From contig NZ_JMIT01000003.1 in NCBI RefSeq assembly GCF_000731675.1, forward strand, positions 664,058 to 728,057: 64,000 nucleotides of DNA, read 5' to 3'. Numbering within the stretch: position 1 is the first letter of the stretch; every line of letters starts with the position of its first letter. The notes under the pieces were generated by a model, which was given only the letters and a program-made list of their open reading frames with translations, did not search any database and was not told where the DNA came from. This DNA comes from Pseudomonas capeferrum (lineage in GTDB: Bacteria > Pseudomonadota > Gammaproteobacteria > Pseudomonadales > Pseudomonadaceae). The translations under genes were made by a program, and so were the position numbers. This document shows, one piece after another, positions 1 to 7,300 of the stretch.

Positions 1-971
1 CATGCCAGCAAGGTGGCGCGCTCCCTAGGCCTGAGCGCACGCAGCGACCACCCCTTGAACACCTGCTGCCAGGCAGCGATCGACTGCACCTGGCCGGCAT
101 GCGGCAGTTCGAGCTGGTCCTCGATAGCCAGCCAGCGCAGCGCATTGCGCTGCTCCTCTCGCCATCCTTCACACAGCATGCCACCAGCCAATCCGTCGAT
201 TACCGCGTAACTGCCGCCCCAACGGGGCAGCAGGTAGATGGCATGCGCCTGAATCGCTTCAAAACAGCCGGGGAAAGCACCCAGCGCATGCTGCAGCCAA
301 TAGTGCTGCGCGGCTTCTCGCCCATGCACGGCACGTTTGCCCAGGCACGCCGGCAAGGTCTGTGGCACTTGGGCCAGGGGTAGCAGGCCGTATTTCACCA
401 GCAGCGGCGCCGCAGCCTCCTGCACCTCCACATCCGCGTGAGCGCTCGGGCTGAAGCGTGCCGGCTGGCCGTCGAACAGTTCGCGCAACCAACCTGGCTC
501 GGCAAACTGAGCGCTGAGCCGCAGCATGCCGATGGCCGCCGCCACCGGCTGCGCCGAGCGCCCCATGGCACGCAACAGGTGCGCGGCGCCGAGCTCGCAA
601 ACCTGCTCGGCCGCCAACTGCTGCTCGGCACTGAGGGGCTCGGCATTGGCACTGTCGTGGATATCGCAGGCGCGACTGAAACAATGCAAGCCCATCACCA
701 CCTGAGGGTGGTAGGCCTTGGGGCAGGCGTCGATCCAGGCCTTTAGAACCTGCGTCAGGGCCTTGTCGCCCTGGCAGTCCCAATCGACCAGCATGTGCCC
801 TTCAACGGCCTCCAGGTAGGCAGGAAACTCGCCGGGTGGCGACTGTCGCCAGCGCGCTTCGAGGATGTCGAAGTAGCGGTTGAGTTCAACGAATGCACTG
901 GCCTGCACCAGTTCTCGGATTGCCTGGCGAGTGCGAGTGAGCGTTTGCACGGAGCAATACCTCAAGTCCAT
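1..971 (-). CDS. DUF4034-like protein, 3' end cut by window edge
   Basis: A long minus-strand reading frame stays open from an ATG at 971 (or GTG at 947) to the window edge, so the C-terminus is missing; about 323 residues are visible. There is no signal peptide or membrane segment. The stretch around residues 250-262 (LLPRWGGSYAVID) resembles the conserved LPRWGGSY-x-x-x-(D) signature that I associate with DUF4034 proteins of Pseudomonas, which have no known function. The rest is Trp/Leu/Ala-rich and predicted helical, with alternating short repeats reminiscent of Sel1/TPR-like solenoids. It is divergent from the comM-like gene, with 234 bases between the two starts. The family assignment is from memory of the motif and is moderately sure; that the frame is coding is well supported by its length and codon use. 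Confidence 0.6.
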   Translation of the reverse strand, partial: MDLRYCSVQTLTRTRQAIRELVQASAFVELNRYFDILEARWRQSPPGEFPAYLEAVEGHMLVDWDCQGDKALTQVLKAWIDACPKAYHPQVVMGLHCFSRACDIHDSANAEPLSAEQQLAAEQVCELGAAHLLRAMGRSAQPVAAAIGMLRLSAQFAEPGWLRELFDGQPARFSPSAHADVEVQEAAAPLLVKYGLLPLAQVPQTLPACLGKRAVHGREAAQHYWLQHALGAFPGCFEAIQAHAIYLLPRWGGSYAVIDGLAGGMLCEGWREEQRNALRWLAIEDQLELPHAGQVQSIAAWQQVFKGWSLRALRPRERATLLA

Positions 972-1205
972 TTGTGGGAAGCGGCGCTGCCATCCCATGG
1001 CAAGCGCAGTAGCCTTTCAACACTAAGCCATACCCTGGATCTGCGCAAAGTTATTGGATCCATTTTTGTCAGATTGTATGAAAAATCAGGAGAAAACCCT
1101 GACCTGAAAAACCAGGACGCACACTTCTTGCGCTGATTGCCACTTTGCCCGCTAACCTTGCCCAAGCCGCAGGAAGCGGCCCTTTTCAGCGACAACGGAG
1201 CGTCC

Positions 1206-2693
1206 ATGTCACTTGCCCTCGTCCACAGCCGCGCCCAGGTAGGCGTGCAGGCACCGGCGGTCAGCGTCGAAACCCACCTGGCCAACGGGCTCCCCCACCT
1301 CACCCTGGTCGGCCTGCCCGAAACCACGGTCAAGGAAAGCAAAGACCGGGTGCGCAGTGCCATCGTCAACTCAGGCCTGGACTACCCGGCAAGGCGCATC
1401 ACCCAGAACCTGGCGCCCGCCGACCTGCCCAAGGATGGCGGGCGCTATGACCTGGCCATTGCCCTGGGCATTCTGGCCGCCAGTGGCCAGGTCCCGGTGG
1501 CCCCCCTCTGCGACATCGAGTGCCTGGGCGAGCTGGCGCTGTCCGGGCAACTGCGCCCTGTGCAGGGCGTGTTGCCGGCGGCGCTGGCGGCAAGGGATGC
1601 GGGTCGGGCATTGGTGGTACCACGCGAAAACGCCGAAGAAGCCAGCCTTGCAGGTGGGCTGGTGGTGTATGCCATCGGGCACCTGCTGGAACTGGTCGCC
1701 CACCTGAACGGCCAGGTACCGTTAGCGCCCTATGCCGCCAATGGCCTGGTATTGAACAGCCGGCCCTACCCCGACCTCAGCGAGGTACAGGGCCAGGTGG
1801 CGGCCAAGCGTGCATTGCTGCTGGCCGCAGCCGGGGCGCACAACCTGTTGTTCACCGGCCCGCCCGGCACTGGCAAGACCTTGCTCGCCAGCCGCTTGCC
1901 AGGGCTGTTGCCGCCGCTGGACGAGCGCGAGGCGCTGGAGGTGGCGGCCATTCAGTCGGTCAGCGGCCATGCGCCGCTGAACAGCTGGCCACAGCGCCCT
2001 TTCCGCCACCCGCACCACTCGGCCTCAGGCCCTGCACTGGTGGGCGGCAGCAGCCGGCCACAGCCGGGCGAAATCACCCTGGCTCATCATGGTGTGCTGT
2101 TTCTCGATGAGTTGCCGGAATTCGAGCGGCGCGTGCTGGAGGTACTGCGCGAACCGCTCGAGTCCGGCGAGATCGTGATTGCCAGGGCGCGGGACAAAGT
2201 GCGCTTCCCGGCGCGTTTTCAGCTGGTGGCGGCGATGAACCCCTGCCCTTGCGGCTACCTCGGCGACCCGAGCGGCCGCTGCCGCTGCAGCACCGACCAG
2301 GTCCAGCGTTATCGCAACAAGCTGTCGGGGCCGCTGCTGGACCGCATTGACCTGCACCTGACCGTGGCGCGCGAAACCACCACGCTGAACAACCAACCCA
2401 GCGGCGACACCAGCGCTGCGGTCGCCGAGCGGGTGGCCGAGGCGCGCGACCTGCAGCAACGTCGGCAAGGGTGCGCCAATGCGTTTCTCGACCTCAACGG
2501 TTTGCGCAGCCATTGCCTGCTGGAGGCGGCCGACCAGGCTTGGCTGGAGACTGCCTGCGAGCGATTGAACTTGTCATTGCGCGCTGCCCATCGGCTGCTG
2601 AAAGTGGCGCGCACGCTGGCGGACCTGGAGGGCGTGGCGTCGATTGCCCGAGGGCATCTGGGCGAGGCGTTGCAGTATCGGCCTGGTAGCTGA
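1206..2693 (+). CDS. comM: YifB/ComM-family AAA+ ATPase (Mg-chelatase-like)
   Basis: A 495-aa AAA+ protein of the magnesium-chelatase ChlI-like YifB/ComM family. In naturally competent bacteria ComM is a hexameric helicase promoting branch migration during recombination of incoming DNA; its role in pseudomonads is less clear. The N-terminal lobe (SLALVHSRAQVGV, residues 2-14) is the LonC-like ChlI domain, Walker A is GPPGTGKT near residue 217, Walker B is LFLDELPEF, and the zinc-like CPCGYLGDP motif follows, then the C-terminal Mg-chelatase helical domain. The start at 1206 is chosen because GGAG lies 5 bases upstream and the protein then begins MSLALV as in homologues; an in-frame extension to 1137 exists but lacks family support. 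It is a single gene, followed by a REP element. Confidence 0.93.
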   Translation: MSLALVHSRAQVGVQAPAVSVETHLANGLPHLTLVGLPETTVKESKDRVRSAIVNSGLDYPARRITQNLAPADLPKDGGRYDLAIALGILAASGQVPVAPLCDIECLGELALSGQLRPVQGVLPAALAARDAGRALVVPRENAEEASLAGGLVVYAIGHLLELVAHLNGQVPLAPYAANGLVLNSRPYPDLSEVQGQVAAKRALLLAAAGAHNLLFTGPPGTGKTLLASRLPGLLPPLDEREALEVAAIQSVSGHAPLNSWPQRPFRHPHHSASGPALVGGSSRPQPGEITLAHHGVLFLDELPEFERRVLEVLREPLESGEIVIARARDKVRFPARFQLVAAMNPCPCGYLGDPSGRCRCSTDQVQRYRNKLSGPLLDRIDLHLTVARETTTLNNQPSGDTSAAVAERVAEARDLQQRRQGCANAFLDLNGLRSHCLLEAADQAWLETACERLNLSLRAAHRLLKVARTLADLEGVASIARGHLGEALQYRPGS

Positions 2694-2709
2694 CACGGGC
2701 TTGGGTTTT

Positions 2710-2755
2710 GGGGGCCGCTTTGCGGCCCATTGCGACGCAAGGCCGCTCCTACAGG
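2710..2755. repeat. REP-like palindromic element
   Basis: A P. putida-type REP sequence (GGGCCGC...GCGGCCC inner palindrome followed by GCAAGGCCGCTCCTACAGG). It overlaps the 3' end of the receiver gene, whose TAG stop (2749-2751) lies inside the CTGTAGGAG part of the element. Confidence 0.7.
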
Positions 2756-3135
2756 TCGGTCATTGCGGCCTGTACCGCCGCCAGCAACGCCTCTTCGGAA
2801 AACGGTTTGGCCAGGTAGGCGACCGCCCCCTGGCGCAGCGACGCTTCTAGCGTCGTATCATCCCAATGCGCCGACATGCAGATCACCGGCAAACGCCAGC
2901 CCAGGTGTGCCAGCTCACGCAGCACTTCCAGCCCAGTCAGCCCGGGCATCCTCAGATCGAGCAACGCGCACCCGGCGTCACGCGCCAGCGTCGAGGCCAG
3001 AAACTCTTCGCCCGACCCGAACAGCAGTGCCCCAAAGCCTGTCGCCCGCAGCAGGTTGGCCAGGCTTTTACGTACAGACGCATCGTCATCGACGATGCAC
3101 ACCCACACCCTGTCGTTTGCCCCCTGTGGCTTCAT
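2749..3135 (-). CDS. stand-alone FixJ-type response regulator receiver
   Basis: A 128-aa protein that is only a receiver domain: acidic pocket DDD at residues 16-18, phospho-acceptor Asp60 in LLDLRMPG, conserved Ser/Thr region CMSAHWD, and Lys110 in LAKPF. No output domain follows. Its ATG overlaps the TGA of the upstream regulator (ATGA, 3132-3135), so the two are translationally coupled and co-transcribed. Single-domain receivers usually act as phosphate shuttles or sinks or bind a partner protein. The context suggests it shares phosphate with, or competes with, the neighbouring hybrid regulator for the histidine kinase at 4370-9472. The start is fixed by the overlap; a longer upstream frame would run antisense through the previous gene's coding sequence. 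The last codons and stop come from a REP element. Confidence 0.88.
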   Translation of the reverse strand: MKPQGANDRVWVCIVDDDASVRKSLANLLRATGFGALLFGSGEEFLASTLARDAGCALLDLRMPGLTGLEVLRELAHLGWRLPVICMSAHWDDTTLEASLRQGAVAYLAKPFSEEALLAAVQAAMTDL

Positions 3136-4124
3136 GCGGCGCCCTGGCCCTCGACACGCGCCTCTAGCACGTTGTGCATGGCCACCAGTTCGACCAGCGA
3201 GCGGGACTGCAACTTGTTCATGATGTTCTTCTTGTGCACCTTGGTCGTCACCTCGCTGGTGCCGATCTCCTTGGCAATCTGTTTGTGCGACAACCCGCTG
3301 ACCACCAGCGCGAACACCTGGCGCTCGCGTTGCGTGAGCCGCCCGTACTTCTCCCGAACCTGCCGAGCATGCCGCCACGTGCGCCCGGCCGCCAGCGCGC
3401 GGGCACGCAGTGCCGTCAGCAATGCCAGCAACTGCGCTTCATCAAAAGGCTTGGTCAGAAACTCCACCGCACCTGCACGCATGGCCTGAACAGTCATGGG
3501 GATGGTGCCGTGGCCGGTCATGAACACGACCGGCCATGGCAGGTCGAGCCGACGTAATATCGCCTGCAGCTCCAGCCCACTGGCCTCAGGCAGGTTCATG
3601 TCCAGCAACAAGCAGGCACAGGGCACGTGCGAATCGGCTTCAAGCAGCGCCTCAGCCGAGGCGTACAGCCGATGCAAAATGCCGTGCGAGCGCAACAGCC
3701 GGCCCAGGGCATTGAGCACCGAAGGGTCGTCATCTACCACCAGCACGGGCACGGCCGAGCAGTCACCCGCTGCGTCAGCGGTATCGAGGTCGACAGGTCG
3801 CAACGCGCGCCCAATGTCCTTCGCCGGTAGGTCGAGCGCGACTTCAGCCGCCAGCCGATAGCCCCGGCGAGGCACGGTCTGGATCAGGCCGCGGTCGCCA
3901 AACGCCTTGCGCAACAAAGAGATCTGCACCTGCAGGTTGTTGTCCTCGACCACGGTGCCGGCCCAGACCTGGCTGAACAGCTCGTCCTTGCCGACCACCC
4001 GGCCTTTGGCGCGAATCAGCGTCGCCAGCACTTCGAAGGCGCGCCCGCCCAACGTAATCGGCTTGCCGTCGAGAAACGCTTCTCGTCGCTCCAGCGACAC
4101 CTGGGCATTGCCAAATCGGATCAT
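3132..4124 (-). CDS. response regulator with wHTH, receiver and LuxR-type HTH domains
   Basis: A 330-aa regulator with an uncommon order. Residues 1-95 form an OmpR/CadC-type winged helix (LGGRAFEVLATLI, VEDNNLQVQISLLRKAFGD, VPRRGYRL). Residues 125-240 form a receiver with DDD at 131-133, phospho-Asp175 in LLLDMNLPE and Lys225 in LTKPF. Residues 261-318 form a FixJ/NarL LuxR-type HTH (LTQRERQVFALVVSGLSHKQIA). It could therefore contact DNA through both ends. It is divergently transcribed from the giant histidine kinase across 245 bases and overlaps a receiver-only gene downstream, so the three likely form one phosphorelay. The ATG at 4124 is preferred as the wHTH begins MIRFGNAQVSL; upstream in-frame starts have weak support. 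Target genes are unknown. Confidence 0.88.
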   Translation of the reverse strand: MIRFGNAQVSLERREAFLDGKPITLGGRAFEVLATLIRAKGRVVGKDELFSQVWAGTVVEDNNLQVQISLLRKAFGDRGLIQTVPRRGYRLAAEVALDLPAKDIGRALRPVDLDTADAAGDCSAVPVLVVDDDPSVLNALGRLLRSHGILHRLYASAEALLEADSHVPCACLLLDMNLPEASGLELQAILRRLDLPWPVVFMTGHGTIPMTVQAMRAGAVEFLTKPFDEAQLLALLTALRARALAAGRTWRHARQVREKYGRLTQRERQVFALVVSGLSHKQIAKEIGTSEVTTKVHKKNIMNKLQSRSLVELVAMHNVLEARVEGQGAA

Positions 4125-4200
4125 GGTCGTCTCGAATCTCACGGGTCCGGGCGGTTGCGCAGCCCCATGCAATCTAGGCCACCGTCCACATTCATACAAT

Positions 4201-4214
4201 TATCCCGAGGGATA
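4201..4214. promoter_or_regulatory. 14-bp perfect palindrome in divergent kinase/regulator promoter region
   Basis: TATCCCGAGGGATA is a perfect inverted repeat located between the divergent starts of the response regulator (4124) and the histidine kinase (4370). Position and symmetry suit an operator for the adjacent regulator, but no binding consensus is known for it. Confidence 0.4.
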
Positions 4215-4369
4215 GGTCGGCCCTTGGACTATACAAGCACCCGCCGCAGCCGAGGGGGCGATAACGGTCAAGATGGTTCCCGTTCCTGCCAAGCCGTCTG
4301 GCCCGGGCATGCGCACGGTGCTCGCTGCGTATACTCGCGCCCTTGGATGTCGTTAGCAGGGGGTGCTTG

Positions 4370-7300
4370 ATGCTCGATGAACGCCTCGCTTGCAGGCCCA
4401 TCGATTATGACCCGTCGATCGACGAGGGCTGGTTGAACCGGTGCGACATCACGCGCCTGGGGCAGGAAGGTGATCTGACCTACTTCCGCCTGCGTGACCC
4501 CGGCACAGGTCAGTCGTGGCTCGCCGTACGCGCGCCCCTTGAGTCGCCTGCTGCCTGCCAGCACCTGGAGCGCGCTTATCGTCTGCGCCTCGACCCACAG
4601 TGGGCGGTGATCCCCTCGGCCTATCTGCGTTCGGCCGAAGGGCCGCTGCTGGTCTATCCGGCGGGCCGCTCGGTCGCCGACCTGATTGCCCAAGGCCCCG
4701 CAGCGCTCCCCAGCTTCCTCGACATCGCCGTCAACGCCGCCTCGGCACTGGCGCTGGCACACGAAAGCAATGTTCTGCACGGTGCCTTGCAGCCCGCGCA
4801 CATCTGCGTGCAACACGCGCATCGGGTCAGGCTTGGCTGTTTCAGCGCCGATGTGCCGGCGTTGATCAGCGAACCAGGCACCCCCCTCGGCACCTGGAGC
4901 TACCTGGCACCGGAACAGATCTGCCCACACGGCTCCAGCTGCGATCAACGCAGCGATATCTATGCGCTCGGCGCCATCCTGTACCAGCTGTTGCTGGGCG
5001 AGCTGCCGCTGGCCGGGCGCGACAAACCGCACTGGCGCCAGCTGCATGCCGGCGTTCAACCGCGGGCGGCCATCGACGTCGACAACCGGGTACCGCAGCC
5101 GCTCAGCCGCATCCTCGCCAAGGCCCTGGCCAAAGAGCCCGATGCCCGCTACCAGACTGCCCGCGCGCTGGCGGTCGACCTTGGCCATTGTCAGCGGCAG
5201 TGGCGTGCGGGCCAGGCCATCGCAGATTTCCAACCCGGCAGCGCCGACCCCCTTTCCCCCAGCCACGACCGCCTCTATGGCCGCTCTGCCGAGCAGAAGG
5301 TCATCACCCTGCTGCTCAAGGCACTGCGCCGGGACAGCACATCCCAGGCCCTGTTCATCAAAGGCGCCACGGGCATGGGCAAGTCGAGCCTGGTTCAGGC
5401 GGCACTCAAGGGCAGCGCCGAGGGATACTGGGCCAGCGGCACGTGCAACAGCCTGGAGCGAGCGGTGCCCTACGGGCCCTGGATCGAAATCCTCGGGTCA
5501 CTGACCACCCAACTGCTGGCCAAGAACAGTGATGACCTGGAGCTGCTACGCCGTGAAATTCTGCGGCGCATCAAAGGCCGTGGCCGGCTGCTCGGCAAGT
5601 TGGCCCCGGACCTCAAGCTGGTGATCGGCCCCACGGCCGAGCTCCCCGACAAACCCACGCGGCTGGCACTGCAAAAAGAACTGCGCGCCGTGGTCGAGTT
5701 CCTGCAGGTGTTCAGCCGCCCCGGGCGCCCATTGGCACTGTTTTTCGATGACATGCAATGGGCCGACGACGCCACGCAGCACCTGCTGGACGAACTGCTT
5801 GAGCAAGCGCCCGGCAACCTGCTGCTGATTTTCGCCCGGCGCAGCGACGCAGCACCCGACAGCAAGCCCTGTGTGCCCCCTGTGTCCATCCGCAGCACCA
5901 CGCTCGACCTTCGCCCCCTTACTGTCGGCGCGGTGATGGAGATGATCGGCGAACGCTACCACGCCGCACCTGAGGCCGCGCTGCAACTCGCCGAGCTGGT
6001 GCACGCCAAGACCGCTGGCAACCCGTTCTTCATTCACCAGATCCTCGGGGCGATGGTCGAGGACCGCTTGTTCACCTTCGACACCCAGACCATGCGCTGG
6101 TCCTGGTCACTGTCGGCGGTGGCGCAACACCGCTATGCCGACAACGTCGCCGACCTGATGGTCCATCGCCTGGCGCGCCTGCCCTCGGCCCAGCGCGATG
6201 TGCTGCGCGTGGCCAGCGCGGCGGGTGGCCGATGCGATGAGCCACTGCTGCGCAGCATGCTGCCACTGCCCGCCACGCACCTGGCCGAACAGCTCAAAGC
6301 CTTGATTGCCGCAGGTTTCCTGCTGCCGGGGCAAAAGGGCCTGAGGTTTTCCCATGATCGCGTACTGCAAGCCGCCTACGCACTCACGCCCTCACGAGAG
6401 CGGCCGGCCTTGCATGCGCACATTGCCCACGCCATGCGCGAAGCCTGGCAGGCGACGCTGCACGAGGCCGTGTTCGAGATCGCCAACCAGGTACAACGGG
6501 CCAGCCCGCGAGCATTCGAGGCCTGCGACTGCGAGGTGTTTGTGCTGCTACTGCAAGAAGCTGCGCTGAGGGCGCGTGACAGCGCCGCCTACGAGCAGAC
6601 GGCCGGCTACCTGCATGCCGCCGACGAACTGTTGCGCCTGAGCGCTGCACCTGGCACCCAGGCAACCCATGCGCTTGCCATCGCCTGCCTGGCGGCGGAG
6701 TGCGACATGCAATTGTCGCGGATGCCGCAGGCCGAAGCCCGCATCCGCGAATGCCACCTGCGTGCGCAATCGGCTTTGGACAAGGCGCGTGTCTGCAAGC
6801 TTGAGGCCCGCTTACATACCCTGCGCTCGGATTACCCGACGGCCATCGCCTGCGCCATCAGTGGCCTTGAGCTGCTGGGCGTCACGCTGGTACAGGGTTC
6901 CAACCCCGATCTGGTCGAGGCCGCCTATGGCCGCGTGCATGCCCTGATCGAAGACAAGGGTCAGCACTGCCTAGAGTCGCTGCCCAAAACCGACTCGGAA
7001 GAAGTGGCCGTGGCGATCGCGTTGCTGGCGACTCTGTCGTCATCGTTTTTCGTCAAGGACGATATCTGTTTTCTGCACCTTGCCAAGATCATGGAGCTGT
7101 CGTTGCTGCACGGCGTGGCCCCTGGCAGCACCTATGGTCTGGCCTGGTTCGGTGTGATGGCTGCCGAACGCTTTGGCGCCTACCACGATGGCCATGCCTA
7201 CTGCCTGGCGGCGCTCAAGCTGATCGAACGGCACGCTTTCGAGGCGGACCTGACCAGCGCCCTGCTTGCCCTGGACCAGGTCAGCGCCTGGACCGCCCCC

